From NCBI RefSeq assembly GCF_004564135.1, contig NZ_CP038255.1, forward strand, positions 1,272,501-1,336,500: DNA of 64,000 nucleotides, given 5' to 3'. The notes beneath the pieces are model-generated. The model was not told where the DNA came from, ran no database searches, and was given only the letters and a program-made list of their open reading frames with translations. A program made the position numbers and the translations under genes. Each line of letters starts with the position of its first letter. Position 1 is the stretch's first letter. Of the stretch, positions 1 to 8,559 are shown piece by piece. This DNA comes from Terasakiella sp. SH-1. GTDB taxonomy: Bacteria; Pseudomonadota; Alphaproteobacteria; Rhodospirillales; Terasakiellaceae.

Positions 1-1
1 T

Positions 2-133
2 GCTAAGTTTGAACGCCGCTTCAAGTCGATGGAAGCAGGGGTGCGGGCGACTGGAAAAGAGGTGTCAGAGGCCGCCCTAGAGGAGATGGAGAGCTTCTGG
101 CAACTGGCTAAAGCAGATGAGAAAAAACTTTAA
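2..133 (+). CDS. mazG: MazG nucleoside triphosphate pyrophosphohydrolase, C-terminal end (partial)
   Basis: Only the last 43 codons are inside the window; the reading frame enters from the left edge and stops at TAA. The segment begins KFERRF and ends with LEEMESFWQLAKADEKKL, which matches the well-conserved C-terminal helix pair of MazG (KFERRF followed by a conserved L-E-x-M-E-x-x-W pattern). MazG hydrolyses NTPs and dNTPs to monophosphates and is thought to clear aberrant nucleotides and affect (p)ppGpp signalling. The catalytic EExxE motifs lie outside the window, so activity cannot be judged. The family call rests on a short tail that I recognise from memory. Confidence 0.8.
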   Translation, partial: AKFERRFKSMEAGVRATGKEVSEAALEEMESFWQLAKADEKKL

Positions 134-193
134 TAATGAACTCTATCTATTTGTTTTAATTTGATTTGTTTGTTTAGTTGAAGTGATTTCTTG

Positions 194-224
194 CCGTCAT
201 CCCGCACTTGATACGGGATGACGG
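194..224. repeat. Intergenic palindromic repeat (CCGTCATCCCG type)
   Basis: An 11-bp perfect inverted repeat, CCGTCATCCCG and CGGGATGACGG, is separated by a 9-nt loop. It lies between the convergent ends of mazG and the next gene. A related core (CCGTCATCC / GGATGACGG) recurs at 24973-25058. It is probably a member of a dispersed palindromic repeat family and may also act as a weak terminator, although no T tract follows. Confidence 0.7.
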
Positions 225-236
225 ATAAAGCAAGAA

Positions 237-1100
237 CTAATCTCTTAAAAGTTTGATCAAAGAGGATGTATCCCAACGCCCTCCCCCCATGCGCTGAACC
301 TCTTTATAGTACTGGTCAATGATCCCGGTGATGGGTAAGGCGCTACCATTTTTACGTGCTTCATCCAAGGCGAAACCAAGGTCCTTTCGCACCCAGTCAA
401 CGGCGAAACCAAAGTCAAATTGGTCGTCAATCATGGTGTGCCCTCGGTTTGAAAGTTGCCACGATCCAGCAGCTCCTTTTGAGATTACATCGACAACTTG
501 TTTGGGGTCCAGTCCGGCTTTTTCGGCAAAGGCTAATCCTTCTGAAATAGCCTGAACAGCCCCAACGAACGTGATCTGATTAACCATCTTGGTCAATTGC
601 CCTGCCCCAATCTCTCCCATAAGGGTGACAGCTTGGGCATAACATTCTTGCACGGGCTTGGTTTTATCAAAGTCGCTTTGTCGTCCACCGCACATGATGG
701 TGAGGATGCCGTTTTCAGCCCCTGCTTGCCCACCAGAGACGGGTGCGTCCATGAAAGATAATTCTGCCTCTTGAGCAGCCCCAAGCATCTCGCGAGCAAC
801 TTCGGCAGAGGTTGTGGTGTGGTCCACAAAGATGGTGCCTTTATCCATAGCTTGAAATGCGCCATTTTCACCGATACAGATGGCACGCAAATCATCATCA
901 TTGCCAACACAGGCAAAAACGATCTCAGCCCCTTTGGCAGCTTCGGCTGGTGTCTTACCAAATGTGCCACCATATTCGGCCACCCATTTTTCAGCTTTGG
1001 CTGTTGTGCGATTGTAAACGCAGACCTCATGGCTACCTTTTTGCAAGTGGCCTGCCATGGGATAGCCCATCACGCCGAGACCAAGAAATGCGACTTTCAT
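237..1100 (-). CDS. NAD(P)-dependent 3-hydroxyisobutyrate dehydrogenase-family reductase
   Basis: The 287-residue product opens with the Rossmann motif FLGLGVMGYPMAGHL (residues 5-19), followed by YNRT. This is the NAD(P) site of the beta-hydroxyacid dehydrogenase family (3-hydroxyisobutyrate dehydrogenase, tartronate semialdehyde reductase). The substrate motif DAPVSGGQAGAENG lies near residue 118 and the catalytic lysine sits in GAGQLTKMVNQ near residue 171. The C-terminus DTSSLIKLL is usual for the family. Length is normal. The enzyme would be cytosolic and reversibly oxidise a short beta-hydroxyacid; the exact substrate cannot be read from sequence. It is the only gene between mazG and recQ and appears to be transcribed alone. 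Confidence 0.88.
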   Translation of the reverse strand: MKVAFLGLGVMGYPMAGHLQKGSHEVCVYNRTTAKAEKWVAEYGGTFGKTPAEAAKGAEIVFACVGNDDDLRAICIGENGAFQAMDKGTIFVDHTTTSAEVAREMLGAAQEAELSFMDAPVSGGQAGAENGILTIMCGGRQSDFDKTKPVQECYAQAVTLMGEIGAGQLTKMVNQITFVGAVQAISEGLAFAEKAGLDPKQVVDVISKGAAGSWQLSNRGHTMIDDQFDFGFAVDWVRKDLGFALDEARKNGSALPITGIIDQYYKEVQRMGGGRWDTSSLIKLLRD

Positions 1101-1176
1101 CTCTAACCCTTTCTATATTTGAATTGTGAAAAGTATAGGCAGACGTCAGGTTAACGCAATGCGCGTTACTGGGTAG

Positions 1177-2988
1177 TCAGGTGAAATCTGCAATAAGGTC
1201 CATAAAAACGGCGCTGTAGCGTTCCAGCTTGGTTTGCCCTACCCCTGAGAGGTCTAAGAAGTCAGAGGCACTCTGTGGGCGTTTTTTTGCCATTTCAATC
1301 AGGGTTGCATCGGCGAAGATGACATAAGGCGGCACTTCTTGTTCTTCGGCCAGGTTTTTGCGCAGGGCGCGTAAGGCTTCAAACAGCGCTTTATCATCTT
1401 CGCGTTCCAGAATGATACTGGATTTAGTTTCGCGTTTTGTTTTGCTGCGTGAGCCCCGCCCATCGGGGTCTTTGCGCATCAGAACCGTCTGTTCACCACG
1501 CAGGACAGCGCGGACATCCGGGCCAAGTTTAAGCCCGCCGTATCCTTCGATGTCCATCCGGACAAGCCCAAGGGCAATGAGCTGGCGAACGATGGAGCGC
1601 CAGCTATCACGTTTAAGCTCTTTCCCAATGCCGTAGGTGCTAACCTGATCATGGCGAAAGCGCGTGATCTTGTCGTTTTCTTCACCTAACAGCACATCAA
1701 TGATATGGCCTGCGCCAAAACTTTCCCCCGTGCGATAAATACAGGACAGGATTTTTTGGGCGGCTACAGTACCGTCAAATGTGTCTACCGGTGTCTGGCA
1801 GGTATCGCAATTGCCACAAGGGTCTGCCATTTGGTCGCCAAAATATTCAAGCAAGACCTGACGGCGACAACGATGGGTCTCACAATAAGCCAAAAGCGCA
1901 TCAAGTTTTTGACGTTCAATATGTTTTTGGCGTTCTGGGAGTTCTGAACTTTCGGTAAACTGGCGCAGCTTTGTCACATCTTGCAGGCCATAAGCCATCC
2001 AGACATGAGAGGGAAGGCCATCACGCCCTGCCCGCCCTGTTTCCTGATAATAAGCTTCCAGACTTTTAGGCGGGTCCATATGGGCAACAAAACGCACATC
2101 GGGTTTATCAATCCCCATGCCGAAAGCCACAGTGGCGACCATGACCATGCCTTCTTCACGCACAAACTTTTCCTGATTAATCGCACGGATATTTTTATCC
2201 ATGCCTGCGTGATAAGACAGCGCGTCATAGCCTTTTTCACGCAACCAGCTTGCCATTTCTTCGACTTTTTTCCGGCTCATGCAGTAAATGATGCCGCTGT
2301 CACTTTCGTCAAAATCTTCAAGAAATTTCAGCAACTGAGTTTTGGCATTTTTCTTCGGAACGATACTGTAACGAATATTGGGGCGATCAAAGCCTGTGAT
2401 GAAAGTTTCACCTGCTCCAAGATTAAGGCGCTCAATAATATCGTTTCGGGTTGGACCGTCGGCTGTGGCGGTCAACGCAATGCGCGGCACCGTGGGAAAA
2501 TGATCATGGAGCGAAACGAGCTGGCGATATTCGGGCCGGAAATCGTGTCCCCATTGGGAGACGCAATGGGCCTCATCAATAGCAAACAGGGAAATGGGGG
2601 AATTTTTCAGCAGGTTAAAGAAACGGTCCGTTAATAATCGTTCCGGGGCAACATAAACCAGATCCAGCTCCCCTGCCCGCATGGCCCGTTCGATCTCGAT
2701 TGTTTCATCCATGCTGATGGTGGAATTGAGGGTGGCTGCCTTGATCCCAACTTGGCATAAGGCTGTAACTTGATCTTGCATCAGGGCGATCAGGGGGGAA
2801 ATCACAATGGCACAGCCGTCACGGCAAACGGCCGGAATTTGATAACACAGGGACTTCCCGCCGCCTGTCGGCATCAGGACAAGAGAGTCACCGCCCTGAA
2901 TTGTGCGTTCAATGACCTGTTCCTGAACACCGCGAAAAGCCTCATAGCCAAAAGTATGTTGGAGAACCTCAAGTGCGGATTTAGGCAT
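1177..2988 (-). CDS. recQ: ATP-dependent DNA helicase RecQ
   Basis: RecQ is a 3'-5' DNA helicase acting in recombination and repair of stalled forks. The 603-residue form starts at [20 protein letters not shown]; an upstream in-frame start 34 codons earlier would lie deep in the preceding gene and is not family-like. Visible motifs: Walker A PTGGGKS near residue 42, DEAH box in [19 protein letters not shown] near 140, motif [12 protein letters not shown] near 325, zinc cysteines in [12 protein letters not shown] and CGNCDTC, and a C-terminal HRDC domain (roughly 520-600) with [11 protein letters not shown]. The start codon overlaps the end of the upstream phosphatase gene by 8 bp, which suggests translational coupling. 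Confidence 0.96.
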   Translation of the reverse strand: MPKSALEVLQHTFGYEAFRGVQEQVIERTIQGGDSLVLMPTGGGKSLCYQIPAVCRDGCAIVISPLIALMQDQVTALCQVGIKAATLNSTISMDETIEIERAMRAGELDLVYVAPERLLTDRFFNLLKNSPISLFAIDEAHCVSQWGHDFRPEYRQLVSLHDHFPTVPRIALTATADGPTRNDIIERLNLGAGETFITGFDRPNIRYSIVPKKNAKTQLLKFLEDFDESDSGIIYCMSRKKVEEMASWLREKGYDALSYHAGMDKNIRAINQEKFVREEGMVMVATVAFGMGIDKPDVRFVAHMDPPKSLEAYYQETGRAGRDGLPSHVWMAYGLQDVTKLRQFTESSELPERQKHIERQKLDALLAYCETHRCRRQVLLEYFGDQMADPCGNCDTCQTPVDTFDGTVAAQKILSCIYRTGESFGAGHIIDVLLGEENDKITRFRHDQVSTYGIGKELKRDSWRSIVRQLIALGLVRMDIEGYGGLKLGPDVRAVLRGEQTVLMRKDPDGRGSRSKTKRETKSSIILEREDDKALFEALRALRKNLAEEQEVPPYVIFADATLIEMAKKRPQSASDFLDLSGVGQTKLERYSAVFMDLIADFT

Positions 2989-3805
2989 GATAACTGTCAG
3001 AACCGGGGTTAAGGAAACGTCGCGCTTCCTCCCAAACTTCTTCATTCGGGGTGAGAAGCAGGCAGTCTTCGTTGTAGACCTTGGGCGCATAAGGGGTTTG
3101 GGAACCGATCATTTTATCAAACCCACCAGCTTCGCGGTGAAGTAAGACACCTGCAGCGTGATCCCACGGCATCAGGCGGCGATATTGTGCGCAATGAAAT
3201 TCACCTGCGGCCAGTGATATATAATCGTGAGCAACTGCCCCATAGCGGATGGCCATGCGGGGGATCGGGCCAAGCCCGTCAATTGCACGTTCTTCCAACC
3301 AGCGGCGATGGTTTTCATTTAGCGAGACGGTCATATGCTGCAATTGAGATGCTTTTGGGACGTAAAGAGGTTTGCCTGCGAGTTCAGCACCAGAACCCAG
3401 TTCTGCCACGGCTGTTCGTTTGCGCGCGGGGTCATGAATCCAGCAGGCGAGGATTTCCCCTTTATGGACCAGAGCAACCATGGAGCCAAATACGCTATCA
3501 CCCTTGGCAAAATTACGTGTGCCATCAACCGGGTCCACAATCCAGACCGGGTCTTTTTCATTAAGAAGGTTCAGAACATCACTATTTTTTGCAACAGCTT
3601 CTTCCCCAACCACATGAGAGCCGGGCAGCACATCCGTTAAACGGGCCGTCAGTTTTATTTCGGCTTCGATATCGGCAACTGTGACGAGATCTCCGGGTGT
3701 TTTTTCCATCACGTCACCATCGGCCAGCTTACGCCAGCGGGGCATGATTTCTTCTTCTGCCACTTCAGCGATGATTTTGGTGATATGGTCCATGTCGATT
3801 TGCAT
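2981..3805 (-). CDS. Inositol monophosphatase family protein
   Basis: The 274-residue product has the Mg2+-dependent IMPase fold signatures: GEEA (second metal ligand) near residue 67, [12 protein letters not shown] near residue 88, and the C-terminal motif [16 protein letters not shown] near residue 218. Family members hydrolyse inositol 1-phosphate, 3'(2'),5'-bisphosphoadenosine or histidinol phosphate, and sequence alone does not separate these. The start ATG is preceded by AAGAAGGG at good spacing, which supports the first methionine over the internal ones. It precedes recQ with an 8-bp overlap, so the two are probably co-transcribed. Confidence 0.88.
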   Translation of the reverse strand: MQIDMDHITKIIAEVAEEEIMPRWRKLADGDVMEKTPGDLVTVADIEAEIKLTARLTDVLPGSHVVGEEAVAKNSDVLNLLNEKDPVWIVDPVDGTRNFAKGDSVFGSMVALVHKGEILACWIHDPARKRTAVAELGSGAELAGKPLYVPKASQLQHMTVSLNENHRRWLEERAIDGLGPIPRMAIRYGAVAHDYISLAAGEFHCAQYRRLMPWDHAAGVLLHREAGGFDKMIGSQTPYAPKVYNEDCLLLTPNEEVWEEARRFLNPGSDSYHA

Positions 3806-3858
3806 GGCCCTTCTTGTAGCAACTCAGACCATGAGAGTCATGGTGAATTTTGAAGAAT

Positions 3859-4530
3859 TTACGGTGGGGTAATATGAAAGGTCAGGTTTAATTTACGCCC
3901 TTTATTATCAATCCCAACCGCAGTTCCTGTCTTTTTATTTTGATATTCATAGGTACCACCTGCGGAATCTCCATTGTTACAGTTAATGGTCCAAGTGCCT
4001 TGGGGCATGGTGTCGCTGGCAAATTTTCCGCGTACATATTTACCTTCACCACTACAGGATTTATCGTCGGCGAGAAGAACCATTTGCCGTCTTCCGTTAT
4101 AATTTGGTCTGAGTGTGCCAGCAATTGTTGTGCTCACACCTTCCCATGTACCTTTGATCTGAATTTCTCCTGACTGTGATGACTTTGGTGTTGCATTTTC
4201 AAGCAGGAGTTTATTGATGTTTTCCTGCGAGAGGGAGCTGACTTTAATGTCATCAATTGCATAGGGGTTGCATTTGGCAGTGAAATTTACTTTCTCAAAA
4301 AGGCTATTGCAGTGTTTTTTTGCTCGGTTATAGGCATCAATTCTCGTCCCGCGCGCTTTTGAGTAGGCATAAACAAAACCGCCATCAATGCTTTCATACA
4401 CAAAAAATGCTTTATGGCCTGGAGCTTTTGCATATTGTGTAAAGCCTACGTGTGCACTGCCCCTGAGGTTACTTGTCTGGCACGCGTTGAGTGTTAAGAG
4501 CAGAGCCGAAAAGGCGAAAATTTTCTTCAT
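3859..4530 (-). CDS. Putative lipoprotein of unknown function
   Basis: The 223-residue product has a signal peptide MKKIFAFSALLLTLNAC whose lipobox LNAC puts the lipidated cysteine at residue 17. The N-terminal half (about 30-120) has a predicted alpha/beta look with FVYESIDGGFVYAYSKARG. The C-terminal half (about 125-223) reads like a small beta-sandwich domain, with KGTWEGVSTTIAGTL, GKYVRGKF, GTWTINC and GGTYEY. I do not recognise the family. An outer-membrane or periplasmic location is inferred from the lipobox. It lies upstream of the IMPase gene with a 53-bp gap and no clear terminator, so co-transcription is possible. Confidence 0.75.
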   Translation of the reverse strand: MKKIFAFSALLLTLNACQTSNLRGSAHVGFTQYAKAPGHKAFFVYESIDGGFVYAYSKARGTRIDAYNRAKKHCNSLFEKVNFTAKCNPYAIDDIKVSSLSQENINKLLLENATPKSSQSGEIQIKGTWEGVSTTIAGTLRPNYNGRRQMVLLADDKSCSGEGKYVRGKFASDTMPQGTWTINCNNGDSAGGTYEYQNKKTGTAVGIDNKGRKLNLTFHITPP

Positions 4531-4582
4531 GTTGTAACCTCTAAAATAGCTTGCGCGATTTTAGGTTGTTTACTTAAAAGGT

Positions 4583-4852
4583 TCAAGGTCGATAAATATC
4601 GCGATCGCGTTTATAGGCTGTTTCCAGTAAATCCAGAATACGCTTGGCTTCGGGGTTATATTCAGCCTGTTGGCGTATGGCCTTGGTGACAAAAGTGGCA
4701 AAGGTGACGGCTTCGGCTTTGCCTTTTAGGTCAAAGTCTTTTGCCATTTCTTCAAGGTCTTCATGGATGAGGCGCTTGGCCATGACATTAAGCTGTTTTT
4801 TTACCAGCTGGTTTTTGGATCGCCAGCGTGCCTGTGCTTCTTTTGTTGCCAT
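4583..4852 (-). CDS. Small conserved hypothetical protein
   Basis: This is an 89-residue basic, helical protein starting MATKEAQARWRSKNQLVKKQ. A GTG 18 bp upstream (4870) would add MKPGIS; neither start has a clear ribosome binding site, and the ATG is preferred because the sequence after it looks like a typical N-terminus. It has no signal peptide or membrane segment. The central portion LEEMAKDFDLKGKAEAVTFATFVTKAIRQQAEYN could be a helix-turn-helix-like bundle, but I cannot name a family. It is divergent from the exported small protein at 4981, with about 125 bp of AT-rich promoter region between. Confidence 0.65.
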   Translation of the reverse strand: MATKEAQARWRSKNQLVKKQLNVMAKRLIHEDLEEMAKDFDLKGKAEAVTFATFVTKAIRQQAEYNPEAKRILDLLETAYKRDRDIYRP

Positions 4853-4980
4853 GGAAATACCGGGTTTCACCTTAAAGGTTCGTCGTTTTAACTTGGAGTT
4901 AAGTAGCTTGCCCTTAGAAAGGACGCTCTACTCTCTTCATAGATATAATAGTTTTTAATAGTATAAACGGAAAAAACGTT

Positions 4981-5226
4981 ATGAAAAAATCCTTATTTGT
5001 CGCAGCCTTCCTCTGTTCCGCCCTTGCCATCACTTCTGTACAGGCTGCCGGGCCTAACAAGGATATGCGTAAAGGTCTGAAAAATGTTGAACAGGCCCTG
5101 CAAAAGCTGAAAAATGCACCTGCGCAATATCACGGCCACCGTGCGCGTGCGATTAAGTTGCTTAAACAGGCTCAGGCTGAGATTGAAGCGGGTATTGCGG
5201 TGCGCAAAGCAAAGAATAAAAAGTAA
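4981..5226 (+). CDS. Small secreted helical protein, unknown function
   Basis: The 81-residue precursor has a clear Sec signal peptide (MKKSLFVAAFLCSALAITSVQA, cleavage expected after residue 22). The mature part is about 59 residues, very basic (many K and R) and helical, with spaced leucines in LKNVEQALQKLKNAP and AIKLLKQAQAEIEAGIAVRKA. It should end up in the periplasm. The family is not recognised. It is monocistronic: its own promoter region faces the minus-strand gene at 4583 and a strong stem-loop follows 24 bp after the stop. Confidence 0.75.
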   Translation: MKKSLFVAAFLCSALAITSVQAAGPNKDMRKGLKNVEQALQKLKNAPAQYHGHRARAIKLLKQAQAEIEAGIAVRKAKNKK

Positions 5227-5248
5227 TCATTTTGGAAATGCCCCAATG

Positions 5249-5283
5249 AAGCCCCCATGCTCTTTATAGCTGGGGGCTTTTTA
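5249..5283 (+). terminator. Rho-independent terminator
   Basis: GCCCCCA (5251-5257) pairs with TGGGGGC (5271-5277) and is followed directly by TTTTTA. It ends the small secreted-protein gene and lies against the convergent 3' end of hflX. Confidence 0.85.
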
Positions 5284-6708
5284 TTATGTTGGGGACCAGC
5301 CCGTGGAGGTTTCTTCTTCCACCTCTTCTGCTGGGGCTTCAAAGAACTGGGGATACTTCTGCTTGAAGCGTGAGGCATTCATGTCGTTCATTTTGACCGT
5401 AATGGTAAAATGTTCTTCACCTTCACGTCGTTCTGTGACTTCACCATGATTATAAAGCCAGCTGAGCAGCTGCCCATCACTATAAGGCACATTGAGTTCA
5501 AAGGTCTGAAAACGTGCGCTCAATAATGTGTTGATATCGTCCAGCAGCTGTTCACAGCCCTGCCCGTCCATAGCTGAAACCATGCTGACACGGCCACCTG
5601 AACGGTTTGCCCGATTGGTAATGGTGCTTTTGGTTTCTTCATCCAGCAGGTCTGACTTGTTATAAACTTCGATCAGACAGTCTTCGAGTTTTTCTTCCAC
5701 ACCCAATGTTTTTAAGACATCTAATACGTCTGCGCGTTGGGCTTCCGTATCGGGGTGAGAGGCATCGCGTACATGTAAAATCACATCTGCTTCATGAACT
5801 TCTTCCAGTGTTGCATGGAAAGCCGCCACCAGTTCATGAGGAAGTTGGGAGATAAAGCCAACGGTATCGGACATGATCACATCACGCCCAGAAGGCAGTG
5901 TAATGGAACGCATGGTGGGGTCCAGCGTGGCAAAGAGTAAATCTTCGGCAAAGACTTTGGCCTGTGTCAGTCGGTTAAACAGGGTGGATTTACCTGCGTT
6001 GGTATAACCGACAAGGGCAACAATGGGATAAGGCGTGTTGCGTCGTGCCTTGCGGTGAAGTTCGCGTGTGCGTTTAACGTCTTCCAGTTCTCTTTTTAAG
6101 CGAACAATACGTTCATCAATCAAGCGACGGTCAATTTCGATCTGGGATTCACCGGGGCCGCCGATAAAGCCCAAGCCACCGCGCTGACGTTCCAGGTGAG
6201 TCCAGGACCGCACCAGACGGGAGCGCTGATAGGTCAAGGCGGCGAGTTCAACCTGCAAAGAGCCTTCTGCCGTGCGTGCGCGTTCCCCAAAAATTTCAAG
6301 GATCAGGCCCGTGCGGTCAATGACCTTGCAATTCCACGCTTTTTCAAGATTGCGTTGCTGAATGGGCGACAGGGCCGCATCGACAATGGCAAGGCCAATA
6401 TCATCGTCATCCCATTCGTTTTTGGTCTTACCCACCCGGCCAATGGTGGTTGCCAAGGCATCAACAACCCCTTGTCCAAATAAAGTTGCCGGTTTGGGGC
6501 GTGCAATGTTGACGACCTCGCTGTGGACAACATCTACATGAATAGCCTGTGCAAGCCCGACGCATTCTTCCAGCCGGGCTTGAGGCGAACGCAAATTACC
6601 GCGCTCGCTTTTAAGGTGCGGGTGAACCACCAGGCAAGGTGTCTGGTTCTGGTCTTCACTCCAGCCCATTTTGGGTTGGTCCTTGGGCGGGAGATTACTG
6701 TTCGACAC
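5284..6708 (-). CDS. hflX: Ribosome-associated GTPase HflX
   Basis: HflX is a GTPase that splits stalled 70S ribosomes. The 474-residue product contains the HflX N-terminal domain with LFGQGVVDALA, the glycine-rich GGLGFIGGPGESQIEIDRR, and a coiled coil. The G domain has G1 GYTNAGKST near residue 235, G3 DTVGFI near 280 and G4 NKSD near 350. Length is usual for alphaproteobacteria. It starts 2 bp after the hfq stop codon, the classical hfq-hflX arrangement, so it depends on transcription from hfq or further upstream. Its stop touches a terminator belonging to the opposite strand. Confidence 0.96.
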   Translation of the reverse strand: MSNSNLPPKDQPKMGWSEDQNQTPCLVVHPHLKSERGNLRSPQARLEECVGLAQAIHVDVVHSEVVNIARPKPATLFGQGVVDALATTIGRVGKTKNEWDDDDIGLAIVDAALSPIQQRNLEKAWNCKVIDRTGLILEIFGERARTAEGSLQVELAALTYQRSRLVRSWTHLERQRGGLGFIGGPGESQIEIDRRLIDERIVRLKRELEDVKRTRELHRKARRNTPYPIVALVGYTNAGKSTLFNRLTQAKVFAEDLLFATLDPTMRSITLPSGRDVIMSDTVGFISQLPHELVAAFHATLEEVHEADVILHVRDASHPDTEAQRADVLDVLKTLGVEEKLEDCLIEVYNKSDLLDEETKSTITNRANRSGGRVSMVSAMDGQGCEQLLDDINTLLSARFQTFELNVPYSDGQLLSWLYNHGEVTERREGEEHFTITVKMNDMNASRFKQKYPQFFEAPAEEVEEETSTGWSPT

Positions 6709-6710
6709 TC

Positions 6711-6959
6711 TTATTCTTCGTCTTCGCCAGACGGGTCAAACAGTTGAACCGGTGAAGACGGCATGATTGTAGAAATTGCATGCTTGTACACCAGTTGTGT
6801 GTGGCCGTCTCTGCGTAGAAGAACAGAGAAGTTATCGAACCACGTAACGATCCCTTGCAGTTTAACGCCATTCACCAAAAAGATGGTGACGGAATTTTTT
6901 TGTTTGCGAATGTGGTTCAGAAAGACGTCTTGCACATTCTGGGATTTTTCAGCAGCCAT
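6711..6959 (-). CDS. hfq: RNA chaperone Hfq
   Basis: Hfq forms a hexameric Sm-like ring that pairs small RNAs with mRNAs. The 82-residue product carries Sm1 ([19 protein letters not shown]) and Sm2 ([12 protein letters not shown]), including the YKHA motif with the uridine-contacting histidine. The short acidic tail DPSGEDEE is typical of alphaproteobacterial Hfq. It is followed at once by hflX. A gap of 95 bp separates it from the HAD phosphatase gene upstream, which leaves room for its own promoter. Confidence 0.98.
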   Translation of the reverse strand: MAAEKSQNVQDVFLNHIRKQKNSVTIFLVNGVKLQGIVTWFDNFSVLLRRDGHTQLVYKHAISTIMPSSPVQLFDPSGEDEE

Positions 6960-7054
6960 GGGTCAATGTCCCCTATTATCTTTATCGTTGGCATTTATGG
7001 TTTGGTTTTTTACAGAGCGCCTCGGCTTGATCAGTCTCCCAAACGTCACAAGAT

Positions 7055-7702
7055 TTAAAGTGCCTCAGCTAACTCCATGCACTTATTGAAATACCAAGAA
7101 GGAGGGAACTCGTCAAACTCTCCATTTGTAGGTGGTGTCTCTCTGACCAGTACAGCGACGCATCCTGCGTTATGTGCACACTCTAAATCCACGTCCGTAT
7201 CGCCGACGAACCAAACATCCGAACCCCTAGGGATTCCGCTACCTTCAAGGGCCATATCAACGGGTGCCGGGTTGGGCTTATCGCTCTTGGCATCCCCTGC
7301 CCCCAGTATCTTATTGAAATATTTAGCCCATCCCAGATGTTCAACTTCTTCGCGAAGGTACTTCCCGGTCTTGTTTGACACCACAGCAAGGTAGTATCCC
7401 TTGCTGTGTAAGGCTTTGAGCATGTTTTCAGCCCCTTCATGGGGGTGAAGTTGTGCAATGTGGGATTCTTCGAATCGGGCGTAGAAAATTTCAGCTGCTT
7501 CTTCCCAGCGATCGCCAAACAAGCCCGGAAAGCTATCGCGCATGGATTTACGTACACGACTAAGCGTTTCTTCATAGGTCCATGGCTCATGTCCCATGGC
7601 TTTCAGCGTGTGGTTATTTGCATCATGGATGGCAGGCCATGTATTGACCAGTGTGTTGTCCCAATCAAATAAAAGGGCTTTGGGTTTTTCTGTTGGGGCC
7701 AT
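7055..7702 (-). CDS. HAD-superfamily hydrolase, phosphoglycolate phosphatase-like
   Basis: The 215-residue form starting MAPTEKPKALLFDWDNTLVNTW is chosen because it begins 4 bp after the stop of the aminotransferase gene. The longer in-frame extension lies inside that gene. HAD motif I is DWDNT (nucleophile D plus general acid D), motif II is VVSNKTGKYLREEVEHLGW, motif III is the lysine in GDAKSDKPNP, and motif IV is FVGDTDVDLECAHNAG. The helical cap lies between motifs I and II. The Gph subgroup is suggested by overall pattern, but the substrate is uncertain. Confidence 0.85.
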   Translation of the reverse strand: MAPTEKPKALLFDWDNTLVNTWPAIHDANNHTLKAMGHEPWTYEETLSRVRKSMRDSFPGLFGDRWEEAAEIFYARFEESHIAQLHPHEGAENMLKALHSKGYYLAVVSNKTGKYLREEVEHLGWAKYFNKILGAGDAKSDKPNPAPVDMALEGSGIPRGSDVWFVGDTDVDLECAHNAGCVAVLVRETPPTNGEFDEFPPSWYFNKCMELAEAL

Positions 7703-7706
7703 GTTT

Positions 7707-8555
7707 TTATCCTTTGAGGAAATTGGCATAGATGCGGGCGATTTGTTCACTGATGATCCCGACATTGCCATTCCCAATGGTATGTTCATTAATCTGTGTG
7801 ACGGGTTTTAAACAGGCACTGGCACTGGTGACAAAAGCTTCCTTGGCCTCAAGTGCCTCTTCAAGGGTGAATGCCTCTTCGATAATCTCAATTCCCTTTT
7901 CTGTCGCCAGTGTGATAATGGATTGACGCGTGATGCCATTCAGGATCTCATGACTGGGTTTACGCGTTTTCAGCTTGCCATCTTTGGTCACAATCCAGGC
8001 ATTATTAGAGGTGCCTTCGGTCACAAAACCGGCTTCATCCACCAGCCAGGCATCGTCATAGCCGTCGTCCAGAGCTGTTTGTTTGGAAAGTGCTGCGGCC
8101 AAAAGCTGTGTTGTTTTGATATCACAACGGCTCCAACGAATATCGGGCAGGCTTTTAACTTTTAGTGGTTTGAGTGCCTTATCCGGGTCAAAGGCAGGCA
8201 TGCGCCGGGTGGTCATGACCATGGTTTGATCGCAGGCGGATGGGAACGGGAAATCACGTGTTGCAGAACCACGGGTCACTTGAATATAGACAAGGCCGGT
8301 TTTGAGACGATTGCGTTTGATCAGTTCTTTCATGATCAGCCCCATAGCCTTGCGTGACATGGGCATATCCATTTGTAGCTCATCTAAAGAGCGCTCCATG
8401 CGATCAAGATGAGGCTCGGCATCAATCAGCTTGCCTTGGTAAAGGTAGACGACTTCATAAACGCTATCGCCAAATTGAAATCCACGATCTTCGATATGAA
8501 CAGAAGCATCGCTATGGCGCACGTAGGCACCATTGACATAGGCAAATCGGGACAT
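7707..8555 (-). CDS. dat: D-amino acid aminotransferase (class IV, PLP-dependent)
   Basis: The 282-residue form starts MSRFAYVNGAYVRHSDASVH, 4 bp after the trkA stop. Class IV aminotransferase features: the N-terminal EDRGFQFGDSVYEVV, the PLP lysine in CDIKTTQLLAAALSKQ, and the phosphate-binding region EGTSNNAWIV followed by LNGITRQSII. The D-amino-acid-transaminase branch is favoured over IlvE by length and by DDAWLVDEAGFVTEGTSN. It interconverts D-alanine or D-glutamate with keto acids, supplying peptidoglycan precursors. This gene commonly sits between trkA and hfq in alphaproteobacteria, which supports the call. Confidence 0.88.
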   Translation of the reverse strand: MSRFAYVNGAYVRHSDASVHIEDRGFQFGDSVYEVVYLYQGKLIDAEPHLDRMERSLDELQMDMPMSRKAMGLIMKELIKRNRLKTGLVYIQVTRGSATRDFPFPSACDQTMVMTTRRMPAFDPDKALKPLKVKSLPDIRWSRCDIKTTQLLAAALSKQTALDDGYDDAWLVDEAGFVTEGTSNNAWIVTKDGKLKTRKPSHEILNGITRQSIITLATEKGIEIIEEAFTLEEALEAKEAFVTSASACLKPVTQINEHTIGNGNVGIISEQIARIYANFLKG

Positions 8556-8559
8556 AATT